A stretch of 38,284 bases of DNA from contig CAIUPE010000014.1 of the NCBI GenBank assembly GCA_903900975.1, positions 1-38,284 on the forward strand, given 5' to 3'. The translations under genes and the position numbers were made by a program. Positions 8,842-17,301 of the stretch are shown here, in pieces. Under the pieces are notes generated by a model. That model was not told the origin of the DNA, searched no databases, and saw only the letters and a program-made list of their open reading frames with translations. The stretch is from an uncultured Hyphomicrobiales bacterium (GTDB taxonomy: Bacteria > Pseudomonadota > Alphaproteobacteria > Rhizobiales > Beijerinckiaceae). Numbering within the stretch: the first letter of the stretch is position 1; every line of letters starts with the position of its first letter.

Positions 8842-9336
8842 ATGAACGAATCAAACGCTTTTCTTCGCTTGCTTGGCTTTCGCATCTCTGGTCTTGCGCT
8901 CGGCGGTGTAATTCTGACAACGGTTTTGGTTAGCCTTTCGGCAGCGCCATCAGCTCGGGCCGCCGAGGATGCCTGTGTGGCACTAAACAAGCTGCTGGGC
9001 GAACGCATTAAAATGATCCAGCACGTTCAATCCTATAAAGATAAGCGACCGACGGCGGATGAAGCGTGCACTTCCTTCACGCAGCTTGCCAAACTGAATG
9101 TCTCGTCGGTGACGGCCGTTGAGCGCGATGGGACATGGTGCCGTGCGCCGGAAGGCTTTGCCGATAATTTAAAAACTCAACAGGCCCAGATAGAGGCGGC
9201 TAAGACAGGCGCATGCAAAGCTGCTGCTGAGCAGAAGAAGGCGCAAGCCAGTGGCGCGGGTGCCCCGCAAGGACCACTCGGCGGGACTGGCGATGTCCTC
9301 GGCGGGCCAATGAAATTGCCGCAAGGCGCGCTTTGA
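8842..9336 (+). CDS. Secreted four-cysteine protein of unknown function
   Basis: 164 residues. The N-terminus has a basic/hydrophobic signal sequence (residues about 8-40) ending in SARA, with likely cleavage before A41. The mature part is helical and holds four cysteines, C45, C76, C100 and C115, spaced so that two disulfides are plausible. C100 sits in DGTWCRAPEGFADNL. The tail from about residue 120 is Ala/Gly/Pro-rich. GGGAA precedes the ATG. ubiA begins three bases after its stop, so it is probably cotranscribed with ubiA. I do not recognise a named family; periplasmic location is inferred. Confidence 0.75.
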   Translation: MNESNAFLRLLGFRISGLALGGVILTTVLVSLSAAPSARAAEDACVALNKLLGERIKMIQHVQSYKDKRPTADEACTSFTQLAKLNVSSVTAVERDGTWCRAPEGFADNLKTQQAQIEAAKTGACKAAAEQKKAQASGAGAPQGPLGGTGDVLGGPMKLPQGAL

Positions 9337-9339
9337 GCG

Positions 9340-10284
9340 ATGATGCAGGCGTCAGAGGCTTCTGTTCCTGATGCTCGACGCGGTAATTGGGTTGATACGA
9401 AAGCTCCGGTTTGGGCTCGCCCCTATTTGCGTTTGGCGCGGATTGACCGTCCCATCGGTTGGTGGTTGCTTTTACTGCCCTGTTGGTGGTCGACGGCCTT
9501 AGCCGCGAATAAGGCAGGACTTGCCTATCCTGATCCTGTCTTACTCATGCTGTTTTTTGTTGGTGCGGTCGCGATGCGAGGTGCCGGCTCAACATACAAC
9601 GATATTGTCGATCGCAATCTTGACCGCAAAGTGGAACGAACTCGAAACCGGCCAATGGCGAGTGGTAAGGTAAGTGTGCGGTCGGGTTCGCTGTTTTGTG
9701 CGCTGCAATGCCTCGTCGGTTTTGGGGTGCTGGCTTCCTTGAACCATTTCTCGGTGATCTTGGGATTATGCTCTATTCTGCCGGTGCTGGCCTATCCGTT
9801 CATGAAGCGGGTTACCTCCTGGCCGCAAGCTGTCCTTGGATTGGCGTTTTCTTGGGGTGCCTTGATGGGTTGGGCAGCGGTATTTGGCTCGCTCGATTGG
9901 CCGGCGATGGCTCTCTATGGTGCTGCAATATGTTGGACGATGGGGTACGACACCATCTACGCCATCCAAGATATCGAGGATGATGTGTTAGCTGGAATTA
10001 AATCAACGGCGCTTATGTTTGGAAAGGCCACGCCGATGGCGGTAGGCGGATTTTACGGTGTGGCAGTAGGTTTTTTGTTCTTAGCCTTTTGGACGGCGAA
10101 CACGAGTCTCTTCAGCTATGTTGGGCTTGGTGTGTTTGCCCTTCACCTTGGTCGTCAAGTCTTTCGTATCGATTTGTCCGATGGCCGGTCGGCCTTGGCT
10201 ATTTTTCAATCGAACCGTAATGCTGGATTTATCCTATTCTTAGGGGTTGCGCTTGATGCTGCAGTGCGGCATTTCGGGGGGTGA
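9340..10284 (+). CDS. ubiA: 4-hydroxybenzoate polyprenyltransferase
   Basis: Inner-membrane prenyltransferase that attaches the polyprenyl tail to 4-hydroxybenzoate in ubiquinone synthesis. 314 residues, about eight or nine membrane helices. Both diphosphate/Mg-binding Asp-rich motifs are intact: YNDIVDRNLDRKVERTRNRP (first) and YDTIYAIQDIEDDVLAGIKS (second). Early signature ARIDRPIGWWLLLLPCWWS. Starts at ATG 9340 or the adjacent ATG 9343. Sits directly behind the secreted-protein gene. Quinone synthesis fits the respiratory cluster elsewhere in the window. Confidence 0.95.
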   Translation: MMQASEASVPDARRGNWVDTKAPVWARPYLRLARIDRPIGWWLLLLPCWWSTALAANKAGLAYPDPVLLMLFFVGAVAMRGAGSTYNDIVDRNLDRKVERTRNRPMASGKVSVRSGSLFCALQCLVGFGVLASLNHFSVILGLCSILPVLAYPFMKRVTSWPQAVLGLAFSWGALMGWAAVFGSLDWPAMALYGAAICWTMGYDTIYAIQDIEDDVLAGIKSTALMFGKATPMAVGGFYGVAVGFLFLAFWTANTSLFSYVGLGVFALHLGRQVFRIDLSDGRSALAIFQSNRNAGFILFLGVALDAAVRHFGG

Positions 10285-10321
10285 GTGATTTTTATCGTCA
10301 AAAGTGAATTGGAAATCAGCC

Positions 10322-10576
10322 ATGGCCAACCTTCAAAAGACGACTGAAAGCGAGCAACTACTTCATCTTGTTTTTGGTGGCGAATTGGTCGACCTCGATA
10401 AGGTGACCTTTAACGATCTTGGAAAGCTCGACATTGTCGGGATTTTCCCTAATTATGCGACGGCACAGGCGGCATGGAAGTCCAAGGCGCAATCCACCGT
10501 CGATAATGCACAGATGCGGTATTTTATTGTTCATCTTCATCGCTTGCTGGAACCCCAGGGCGGTGCCCACTCGTGA
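10322..10576 (+). CDS. DUF4170 family small protein
   Basis: 84 residues from ATG 10322 (MANLQKTTESEQLLHLVFGG), with GGAAA about seven bases upstream; an in-frame start six codons earlier lacks support. It looks like the DUF4170 family, small soluble proteins in alphaproteobacteria that often lie upstream of the DUF374/waaA/lpxK genes, as here. Features include LHLVFGGEL, IVGIFPNYATAQAAWKSKAQ and MRYFIVHLHRLLEP. No catalytic motif is visible. Role unknown; context suggests some link to envelope or lipid A synthesis. Confidence 0.8.
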   Translation: MANLQKTTESEQLLHLVFGGELVDLDKVTFNDLGKLDIVGIFPNYATAQAAWKSKAQSTVDNAQMRYFIVHLHRLLEPQGGAHS

Positions 10577-10603
10577 TCTAAGAAAAAAGTATTTAAATAA
10601 ACG

Positions 10604-11323
10604 ATGCTGAAAGCCTTTACCCGATTACCTGCCGTCCAAGCATTCATCGGTGTGCTGCTATCGGGCTATCTGAAATTTGTTCGTCTTACGACGCGCTTCG
10701 ATTATGAACCCGCCGATCTTGTGGACCGGATGAAGGCAGACACGCCTTTCATTTGCACCATTTGGCATGGGCAAAATTTTATGTTGCCGCTCGTCATGTG
10801 GAAAGGCGCGCCTGTTTCCGTCATGATCACCCGCCATGGGGACGGCGAAGCCATCGCAGTCGCTTGTAAAAAGCTCGGTATCAAGGCCATACGCGCTTCG
10901 GGCGGTGATGGACGCAATCTCGAACGCAAGGGCGGGGCCGCTGGACTGCGAGCGATGCTTAAAGCACTGGACAGCGGTGATATTGTCGTAATGACGCCGG
11001 ACATGCCAAAAATCGCGCGGGTTGCGGGTATTGGTATTGTGGCCTTGGCGCGACTTTCTGGAAGGCCAATCTATCCGATTGTTGTAGCAACGAGCTGCCG
11101 GATTGATCTTACGAATTGGGACCGGACCAGCATTTGTTTGCCATTTAGCCGCGGTATCATCCGTTTAGGCGAGCCTATTTATGTGGCTCGCGATGCTGAC
11201 GAGGCAACTCAGGAGGCCGCAAGAACCAAGCTCGAACTAAGTCTCGACGCACTGCATGATGCCGCCTATGCCCAATTGGGTACGGTAGATCCTGGTGCTG
11301 TTTTGAAAGCTAAGCGCCGATGA
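10604..11323 (+). CDS. DUF374 lysophospholipid-acyltransferase-like protein
   Basis: 239 residues with an N-terminal hydrophobic stretch (about 8-25). It carries the DUF374 pattern: FICTIWHGQNFMLPLVMW (histidine of the acyltransferase-like site), RHGDGEAIAVACKKLGIKAI, RASGGDGRNLERKGGAAGLR and VVMTPDMPKIARVAGIGIVA. Members resemble LPLAT acyltransferases and are usually next to waaA in alphaproteobacteria, so a role in lipid A or phospholipid acylation is plausible but not proved. The start region is AT-rich (AAAAAAGTATTTAAATAAACG) with no clear Shine-Dalgarno. The TGA overlaps waaA by four bases (ATGA). Confidence 0.85.
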   Translation: MLKAFTRLPAVQAFIGVLLSGYLKFVRLTTRFDYEPADLVDRMKADTPFICTIWHGQNFMLPLVMWKGAPVSVMITRHGDGEAIAVACKKLGIKAIRASGGDGRNLERKGGAAGLRAMLKALDSGDIVVMTPDMPKIARVAGIGIVALARLSGRPIYPIVVATSCRIDLTNWDRTSICLPFSRGIIRLGEPIYVARDADEATQEAARTKLELSLDALHDAAYAQLGTVDPGAVLKAKRR

Positions 11324-12606
11324 AAGGTGCCCCGATCGTTTTCCGTCTTTACCGCCTCGTTGCTGAAGCGGTACGGCCTTTTGTTCCGTTTTTTTTGTTG
11401 GAGCGAACCCGTCGCAACAAAGAGGATCGAACAAGGCTCGGCGAGCGGAGGGGTGAGCCGTCCCGAAGCCGGCCGGCCGGTCCGGTGGTATGGGTACATG
11501 GCGCTAGTGTGGGTGAATGCTTATCGCTGCTACCATTGGTCGACGAGATCGCAAGCCGTGATATTTCTGTGGTTGTAACGTCGGGCACGGTTACCTCGGC
11601 AAATATATTGGCCCATCGATTGCCCGAGGGCGCGACGCATCAATATATTCCGTTGGATGTTCCTCAATATGCCCAACAGTTTTTGGACCATTGGCGGCCA
11701 GAACTGATTATTTTTGCCGAGTCGGAACTATGGCCCAATATTTTGCACGAAGCTGTTCGGCGGAAAATTTCGATGGTGCTTGCCAATGCTCGGCTTTCGG
11801 ATCGCAGTTTCAGGCGATGGAAAAATCTTCCAGTTGCCGCAAAATTCTTGTTTTCCCGCTTTGATTTGTGTTTGGCGCAATCCCAGCAGGATGCGGAACG
11901 GCTTGTCAGACTGGGTGCATCGCGTGTTTCGGTGACGGGCAATCTGAAATTTGACTCAGCACCACCGCCTGCCTCACCCGTATTGGTGTCGGGCATCGAG
12001 GCTTTGATCGGTGCCCGCCCTGTTTGGCTCGCCGCTTCCACCCATCAGGGCGAAGAGGCAATTATTGTTGAGACTCATCGTGCGTTGACCGAGGCTTTTC
12101 CAGATCTTTTGACGATGATTGCGCCGCGCCACCCTGAACGGGGGCGCGAGATTGCCAATCTGGTCGCAAGGTCAGGTTTAAGCGCTTCCCAACGCTCGCT
12201 GGGCCTGTTGCCGGATAGCGCGACGGATATTTACATCGCTGATACGATAGGCGAGATGGGGTTATTTTATCGCGTCGCTCCCCTTGTGTTTCTCGGAGGG
12301 TCTCTCGTACCTCATGGCGGGCAGAACCCGATTGAACCGGCAAAGCTCGGGGCGGCGCTCGTGCATGGGCCCTATGTCCATAATTTTGAAGAGGTTTATG
12401 CCATGATCGATTCGGCCGGTGGGTCGATCATCGTGCACAACAGTACGGAATTGACCGAAACCGTTGGCGGTCTCCTGCTCGATACTGCGGCATTACGAGA
12501 TACAGCCCGTCGCGCCAATGAATCGGTTCTCAGCATCGGGGGCGCTTTGCAACGGACCATGGCGGAAATCGCACCCTACTTGCTCAAAATGCATTTCGGG
12601 AGCTGA
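11320..12606 (+). CDS. waaA: 3-deoxy-D-manno-octulosonic acid (Kdo) transferase
   Basis: Transfers Kdo from CMP-Kdo to lipid IVA at the inner face of the cytoplasmic membrane. 428 residues. An N-terminal membrane anchor (about 8-27) is followed by the GT30 signatures RLGERRGEP, VWVHGASVGE (about 57-66), PLDVPQYAQQFLDHWRPELI, FAESELWPNIL, VTGNLKFD, APRHPERG, DTIGEMGLFYRVAPLVFLGG and GGQNPIEPAKLGAALVHGP. Starts at ATG 11320 overlapping the upstream stop. A 10-codon relay frame and lpxK follow. Completes the lipid A/Kdo block. Confidence 0.96.
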   Translation: MKGAPIVFRLYRLVAEAVRPFVPFFLLERTRRNKEDRTRLGERRGEPSRSRPAGPVVWVHGASVGECLSLLPLVDEIASRDISVVVTSGTVTSANILAHRLPEGATHQYIPLDVPQYAQQFLDHWRPELIIFAESELWPNILHEAVRRKISMVLANARLSDRSFRRWKNLPVAAKFLFSRFDLCLAQSQQDAERLVRLGASRVSVTGNLKFDSAPPPASPVLVSGIEALIGARPVWLAASTHQGEEAIIVETHRALTEAFPDLLTMIAPRHPERGREIANLVARSGLSASQRSLGLLPDSATDIYIADTIGEMGLFYRVAPLVFLGGSLVPHGGQNPIEPAKLGAALVHGPYVHNFEEVYAMIDSAGGSIIVHNSTELTETVGGLLLDTAALRDTARRANESVLSIGGALQRTMAEIAPYLLKMHFGS

Positions 12607-12607
12607 C

Positions 12608-12640
12608 ATGGCGAGGGATTGGCAAGGAATAAAACAGTGA
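12608..12640 (+). other. 10-codon relay ORF linking waaA and lpxK
   Basis: ATG at 12608 begins one base after the waaA TGA and runs ten codons to TGA 12638-12640. That stop overlaps the preferred GTG start of lpxK (12637-12639) as GTGA. The Shine-Dalgarno for lpxK (AAGGA, 12624-12628) lies inside it. The arrangement looks like a termination-reinitiation bridge that would couple lpxK translation to waaA. It may be chance; the peptide itself need not matter. Confidence 0.35.
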
Positions 12641-13620
12641 GGCGTGCTCCCGGCTTTTGGTGGGAACCGGTCGGCTTGGCGGCGATGTGTTTGTCGCCCT
12701 TGGCAGCCCTTTACGGATTTATAGCCGGTTGGCGGATGAAGCAATCGGGCAGTAGGGCAAAAATTCCTGTAATCTGCATCGGCAATCTTGTGGCGGGTGG
12801 CGCGGGTAAGACTCCCTCAGCACTTAAAATAGCTGCATTGCTTCGCCAGCGCGGAAAATCGCCTGTTTTTTTGAGTCGGGGATATGGGGGGCGTTTAGCT
12901 GGTCCGGTGCGGGTCGATTCATCCCTTCACGCGTCCGCCGAAGTGGGAGATGAAGCCATACTGTTGGCGTCTCAAGCGCCTACGGTTGTAGCCCGGGATA
13001 GGGCGGCCGGTGCCAAACTCGCATCTCGCTTTGGTGACGTGATCGTGATGGATGACGGGTTGCAAAATCCGACACTTGAAAAGCAATTTTCGCTTGCGGT
13101 GGTTGATGCTGGCCAAGGCCTAGGTAATGGTCGTTGCTTGCCGGCAGGGCCATTGAGGGCGCCGCTGAGGGATCAATGGCCCCTGATCGATGCGTGCCTC
13201 GTTATCGGTGAAGCCAAGGACGATGTTGCGGAATGGCGGCCTTCGATACCGATGCCGATCTATCACGCTCGGTTAGTGCCGGACACCTATCAATCGAACG
13301 CACTTAATGGACTGAAAATCTATGCCTTTGCCGGCATCGGACGACCAGAAAAGTTTTTTGACACCCTTCGATCTGTTGGTGCTCTTATCATCCGCGCCGA
13401 TACCTTTCCCGATCACCACCGTTATCAATCGGCTGAGCTCGCCGCGCTTTTGACGACAGCCCGCGAGGAATTGCTTGTGCCGGTAACAACCGCCAAAGAC
13501 GCGGTAAAAATCCGTGAAGTGGCAACAGACGCAATGCAGACTATCCGTGTGTTGGATGTTACCTTGGCCTTTGATGAGGGAGATGAGTTGATCAACGAAA
13601 TAATGAAAAAAATTTCGTAA
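12637..13620 (+). CDS. lpxK: Tetraacyldisaccharide 4'-kinase
   Basis: Phosphorylates the lipid A disaccharide at the 4' position to form lipid IVA. 327 residues from GTG 12637 (MRRAPGFWWEPVG), preferred because AAGGA lies eight bases upstream and relatives start close to the xPxFWW block; a TTG at 12619 would add six residues. An N-terminal membrane segment (about 13-30) precedes the Walker A loop GNLVAGGAGKTPS (about 49-61). Further signatures: SRGYGG, GDEAILLA, VMDDGLQNPTLEK, GRCLPAGPLRAP and FPDHHRY. Last gene of the block; its TAA is one base from the convergent DUF2093 stop. Confidence 0.95.
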   Translation: MRRAPGFWWEPVGLAAMCLSPLAALYGFIAGWRMKQSGSRAKIPVICIGNLVAGGAGKTPSALKIAALLRQRGKSPVFLSRGYGGRLAGPVRVDSSLHASAEVGDEAILLASQAPTVVARDRAAGAKLASRFGDVIVMDDGLQNPTLEKQFSLAVVDAGQGLGNGRCLPAGPLRAPLRDQWPLIDACLVIGEAKDDVAEWRPSIPMPIYHARLVPDTYQSNALNGLKIYAFAGIGRPEKFFDTLRSVGALIIRADTFPDHHRYQSAELAALLTTAREELLVPVTTAKDAVKIREVATDAMQTIRVLDVTLAFDEGDELINEIMKKIS

Positions 13621-13621
13621 C

Positions 13622-13852
13622 TTATTGTTCTATTTTGGTTTTCTTTATTCCTAAAGAAGCAATTACCGCATCACGTGTAGCGTAGGCCTGCTGCTTTTCC
13701 ACGTTCCAATAGCGCAATTCTTCTAAAGGGATAGCTGTCCCGGTTACGGCGCAATAAACGAAATGGCCTGGCCGCATGACTTTGAAATCGCCGTCAAGAT
13801 ATTCGACTAGCGCTTCGCCGGGCCTAAGGGGAGGACGTTCAAATCGGTTCAT
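13622..13852 (-). CDS. DUF2093 family protein
   Basis: 76 residues, starting MNRFERPPLRPGEALVEYLD. The pattern GDFKVMRPGHFVYCAVTGTA, IPLEELRYWNVEKQQAY is that of DUF2093, a small alphaproteobacterial family commonly next to xseA, as here. Soluble, with a single Cys; possibly a small beta domain. Function unknown. Lies 50 bases downstream of xseA's start side... on the same strand, after the xseA stop, so it may be read through from xseA... its own start context (ATG 13850-13852) lacks a strong Shine-Dalgarno. Convergent with lpxK with only one base between the stops. Confidence 0.8.
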   Translation of the reverse strand: MNRFERPPLRPGEALVEYLDGDFKVMRPGHFVYCAVTGTAIPLEELRYWNVEKQQAYATRDAVIASLGIKKTKIEQ

Positions 13853-13902
13853 GGACGGTTGCTATCATCAAATCGGGCATTAGTGCAACGCTATAGGCCA
13901 CG

Positions 13903-15339
13903 TCAATCGGCGTGGGCCGCCACATTACCGTCGTTAAAGATCAGTGTCAGTGCATCGGTAGAATGCACTGCATCGGCAGATCGGATGGGTTTGCCGGCGG
14001 GGTCGAGCACCAACACATAGCCACGGTCCAAAACGCCCTGATAGCTGACACTTGCGAGCAATTGGCTGGCCGATTTTAGACGCGCCCGCCGCCGATCGAG
14101 CTGTACGCCAAGGGCGCGTACGGCGCGTGCCGATAAATCCGCTACCATTTGCCGTTGCCGGTCGAACCTTTGACGTTCCGCGCGAAGGGAAGCGCCTTGC
14201 GCGGATGCAAGCCTAGAGCCTAACCCATCAAGCCGCGCGCGAAGGGCGGCGACGCGGGCTTGTGGTGATAGCCGGATAAGCCGCCGCGCCGCTTCCGTGA
14301 GCAAAGCGCGATGGCGTGCAGCATTCCGCTCTAATCCGCGGCCCAGTTTCGAGGCGGCGAGATCAAGCCTTTGGCGGGGAGCGGCCACCAGAGCATCAAG
14401 CGAAGGCAAAGCGCGGGTGGCGGAGCGCAGATCCGCCTTGCGGCGGTCCATCAGACGACGCTCGGCGAGATGAAGCCTGCGGCCGAGATCGGCGGTGGTG
14501 GCGAGCAAATCAGCTCGCACGGGCACCGCCATTTCAGCGGCCCCTGTCGGCGTTGGCGCGCGACGGTCAGCGGCGTAATCGATCAGCGTCCAGTCGGTCT
14601 CGTGGCCGACGGCGGCGATCAGGGGAATCATGCTGTCGGCTGCGGCACGCACCACGATTTCTTCGTTAAAACTCCAGAGATCCTCCAGCGAGCCACCGCC
14701 GCGCGCTACGATCAGCAGATCGGGGCGGGGAATGGGGCCATTATCAGATAAAGCGTTGAAGCCTTGAATGGCGTTGGCGATCTCAGCAGAGCTGGTTTCA
14801 CCCTGCACCCGGACCGGCCAGACCAGCACATGCCGGGGAAAGCGATCCGCCAGCCGATGCAGAATATCGCGGATGACAGCGCCGGTTGGCGAGGTGATGA
14901 CGCCGATCACTTCCGGCAGGAAGGGTAAGAGCTGCTTGCGCGCATCCGAGAACAGTCCCTCCGCAGCAAGCCGTTTGCGGCGTTCTTCCAATTGCGCGAG
15001 CAAGGCGCCAACGCCTGCGGGCTCCAGCGTTTCAACGACGATCTGATAGCTCGATTTACCGGCAAAGGTGGTGATTTTGCCGGTGGCGATCACTTCCATG
15101 CCGTCTTCCGGGCGGAATTTGACGCGGCCGAACACGCCTTTCCACATCACCGCGTCGATTTTAGCGGTTGAATCCTTGATCGAGAAATAGACATGGCCGG
15201 AGGAATGGGGGCCGCGATAGCCTGAGATTTCACCTTTGATGCGGACATGGCCGAACTCCCCCTCGATCATGCGCTTTAACGCGCCGGAGAGCTCGGAGAC
15301 GGACCATTCGGGAACATTACTGGCAAGCAAATCAGACAT
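13903..15339 (-). CDS. xseA: Exodeoxyribonuclease VII large subunit
   Basis: Catalytic/DNA-binding large subunit of ExoVII, which degrades single-stranded DNA in mismatch repair and recombination together with XseB (not in the window). 478 residues. Order: N-terminal OB fold (about 10-110; [40 protein letters not shown]), the catalytic domain with [41 protein letters not shown] and [20 protein letters not shown], a long Arg/Ala-rich coiled-coil region (about 290-420), and the C-terminal segment [10 protein letters not shown]. Length and motifs are complete. Divergent from purD; DUF2093 follows on the same strand. Confidence 0.96.
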   Translation of the reverse strand: MSDLLASNVPEWSVSELSGALKRMIEGEFGHVRIKGEISGYRGPHSSGHVYFSIKDSTAKIDAVMWKGVFGRVKFRPEDGMEVIATGKITTFAGKSSYQIVVETLEPAGVGALLAQLEERRKRLAAEGLFSDARKQLLPFLPEVIGVITSPTGAVIRDILHRLADRFPRHVLVWPVRVQGETSSAEIANAIQGFNALSDNGPIPRPDLLIVARGGGSLEDLWSFNEEIVVRAAADSMIPLIAAVGHETDWTLIDYAADRRAPTPTGAAEMAVPVRADLLATTADLGRRLHLAERRLMDRRKADLRSATRALPSLDALVAAPRQRLDLAASKLGRGLERNAARHRALLTEAARRLIRLSPQARVAALRARLDGLGSRLASAQGASLRAERQRFDRQRQMVADLSARAVRALGVQLDRRRARLKSASQLLASVSYQGVLDRGYVLVLDPAGKPIRSADAVHSTDALTLIFNDGNVAAHAD

Positions 15340-15449
15340 GCAGGCAGCATAGCGGGCGAATCAGGGGATGGGGAGGGGTAAAGCCTTGACCCCGTCTCGA
15401 TTCTCGCGGAAACGCAGGGTTCCTCTATCCTGTCGTCGGAGAAGTTTCC

Positions 15450-16709
15450 ATGCGCGTCTTGTTGATCGGTTCCGGCGGGCGGGAGCATGCACTGGCTTGG
15501 AAGCTTAAACAAAGCCCGCTGCTTGAAACGCTGTTTATTGCGCCCGGCAATCCCGGCACCGCGCAATGTGGTACAAATGTTGTGCTGGATGTCACGCGCC
15601 ATTCCGATGTGATTGCGTTTTGCCGCCAAGAACATATCGGCTTTGTGGTGGTTGGCCCTGAAGCGCCTTTGGTTGCAGGGTTGGTTGATGATTTGGCGGA
15701 GGCGGGGATTAAAGCCTTCGGTCCGTCCAAGGCGGCGGCGCAACTTGAGGGCTCCAAGGCTTTCACAAAAGAACTTTGCTTTGAGGCGCATATTCCAACC
15801 GCAGCCTATGCACGGTTCACAGATATCGCAGCCGCCAAGGCTTATGTGATGGCGCAAGGGGCGCCTATTGTGATCAAGGCCGACGGCTTGGCTGCAGGCA
15901 AGGGCGTAGTTGTCGCAGAAACCATCGAGCAGGCTTTGGAAGCTGTCGAGGACAATCTCGGGCAGGGCGTGGCGGGTGCTGAAATCGTCATCGAGGAATG
16001 CATGTTTGGCGAAGAGGCCTCCTTCTTCGCGCTGGTGGATGGCTCGACTGCCGTGGCGCTGGCTTCCGCTCAGGATCATAAGCGGGTAGGCGATGGCGAT
16101 ATAGGCCCAAATACAGGCGGGATGGGCGCTTATTCGCCTGCTCCTGTGGTAACGCCCGAGATTGCGGCGCGGGTGATGGCCGAGATTATCAATCCTACGG
16201 TTCAAGCCATGGCAAAGCGCGGCACGCCCTTTAAGGGCGTGTTGTTTGCTGGGCTGATGATTACGGATACAGGGCCGAAGCTGATCGAATATAATACGCG
16301 CTTCGGCGATCCCGAATGTGAAGTGCTGATGCCACGCTTGAAGAGCGATCTGTTACCGCTCTTGCTTGCAACCGTTGACGGTAAGCTCGCCGCTGCCACG
16401 CTCGACTGGTCGGATGAAGCCGCCTTAACGGTGGTCTATGCGGCTAAGGGCTATCCGGCCAAGCCTGAGACCGGATCGGTGATCGGTTCGTTTGAAAAAG
16501 CTTCAGCGATGAATGGGGTTACCGTGTTCCACGCAGGCACCAAGCTGCGCGAGGATGGCGCGCTGATAGCCAATGGCGGTCGCGTGCTGGTGGTTACGGG
16601 AATGGGCGGCACGATTAGCGAGGCGAAAGCAAAGGCCTACGCAGCTGTTGAGGCCATTGAGTGGCCGGGCGGATTTTACCGGTCGGATATTGGGTTTAGG
16701 GCACTATAA
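15450..16709 (+). CDS. purD: Phosphoribosylamine--glycine ligase (GAR synthetase)
   Basis: Second step of purine synthesis: joins glycine to phosphoribosylamine with ATP. 419 residues of the ATP-grasp fold. Signatures: [129 protein letters not shown] and [24 protein letters not shown] lies about nine bases before ATG 15450. It uses glycine, which the gcv operon breaks down, but there is no linkage in the window. A strong hairpin follows. Confidence 0.97.
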   Translation: MRVLLIGSGGREHALAWKLKQSPLLETLFIAPGNPGTAQCGTNVVLDVTRHSDVIAFCRQEHIGFVVVGPEAPLVAGLVDDLAEAGIKAFGPSKAAAQLEGSKAFTKELCFEAHIPTAAYARFTDIAAAKAYVMAQGAPIVIKADGLAAGKGVVVAETIEQALEAVEDNLGQGVAGAEIVIEECMFGEEASFFALVDGSTAVALASAQDHKRVGDGDIGPNTGGMGAYSPAPVVTPEIAARVMAEIINPTVQAMAKRGTPFKGVLFAGLMITDTGPKLIEYNTRFGDPECEVLMPRLKSDLLPLLLATVDGKLAAATLDWSDEAALTVVYAAKGYPAKPETGSVIGSFEKASAMNGVTVFHAGTKLREDGALIANGGRVLVVTGMGGTISEAKAKAYAAVEAIEWPGGFYRSDIGFRAL

Positions 16710-16746
16710 AAAGGCGAATAGGAGATTACCCCCTATTCGCCATTCA
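16708..16746. terminator. Bidirectional intrinsic terminator between purD and the peroxiredoxin gene
   Basis: Perfect 10-bp stem GGCGAATAGG (16713-16722) with CCTATTCGCC (16732-16741), loop of nine bases. On the minus strand the stem is followed by CTTTTT, and on the plus strand by ATTCATTT. It lies between two convergent genes, with the minus-strand T-run the better one. Confidence 0.8.
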
Positions 16747-16752
16747 TTTGAG

Positions 16753-17238
16753 TTAGATCTGCGCCAACAGAGCATCAGCACCTGAAATATCGGCTTTGCC
16801 GGGGCTGTCTTCAACGTTCAAAATCTTCACCACGCCGTCTTCGACCAGCATCGAATACCGCAGCGAGCGGGTACCCATGCCGAAGGCGTTGCCGTCGAGC
16901 ACGAGGTCAACGGCCTTTGCGAAAGCTGCGCTGCCGTCGGCTAAGAAGCCGATCTTGTCCATGGCATCATTGGCCTTCGCCCATGCCTTCATCACATGCA
17001 CGTCATTGACCGAGACGACGACGACCTCGTCGACGCCCTTGGCCTTGAATGCGTCAAGATGGTTCAGATAGCCGGGAAGGTGGTTGTTCTGGCAGGTCGG
17101 GGTAAACGCGCCTGGAACGGCAAACAAAACAACTTTGCGGCCTTTAAAAATCTGATCCGTCGTGCGGGCGCTTGGGCCGTCGGCGGTCGGAACATTAAAA
17201 GTGAAATCCGGTAGTTTCTGGCCAATGGCTATGGGCAT
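16753..17238 (-). CDS. Peroxiredoxin (Prx5-type)
   Basis: Thiol peroxidase that reduces hydroperoxides. 161 residues, ATG 17236-17238 with AGAGGA a few bases upstream. The peroxidatic cysteine is C49 in VPGAFTPTCQNNHLPGY, and the Prx5 fold is indicated by RKVVLFAVPGAFTP, VDEVVVVSVNDVHVMKAWAK and the RSLRYSMLVEDGVVK stretch. There is no glutaredoxin domain and no obvious resolving Cys, so it is probably a 1-Cys enzyme recycled by a separate reductant such as glutathione/glutaredoxin. It lies 63 bases behind the DsbD-N-like gene on the same strand. Confidence 0.93.
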   Translation of the reverse strand: MPIAIGQKLPDFTFNVPTADGPSARTTDQIFKGRKVVLFAVPGAFTPTCQNNHLPGYLNHLDAFKAKGVDEVVVVSVNDVHVMKAWAKANDAMDKIGFLADGSAAFAKAVDLVLDGNAFGMGTRSLRYSMLVEDGVVKILNVEDSPGKADISGADALLAQI

Positions 17239-17301
17239 GGTGTCCTCTTGGGGTTGGCTTGTGGTGTAAAGTTAGGTCCGTGGTTGATACGCGCTAATGT
17301 G

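Noticed and set aside
15276-16205. 309-aa open frame antisense to purD and into xseA
   Set aside because: It is the shadow of purD, whose motifs are complete; the antisense protein is Cys/His/Arg-rich and has no family features.
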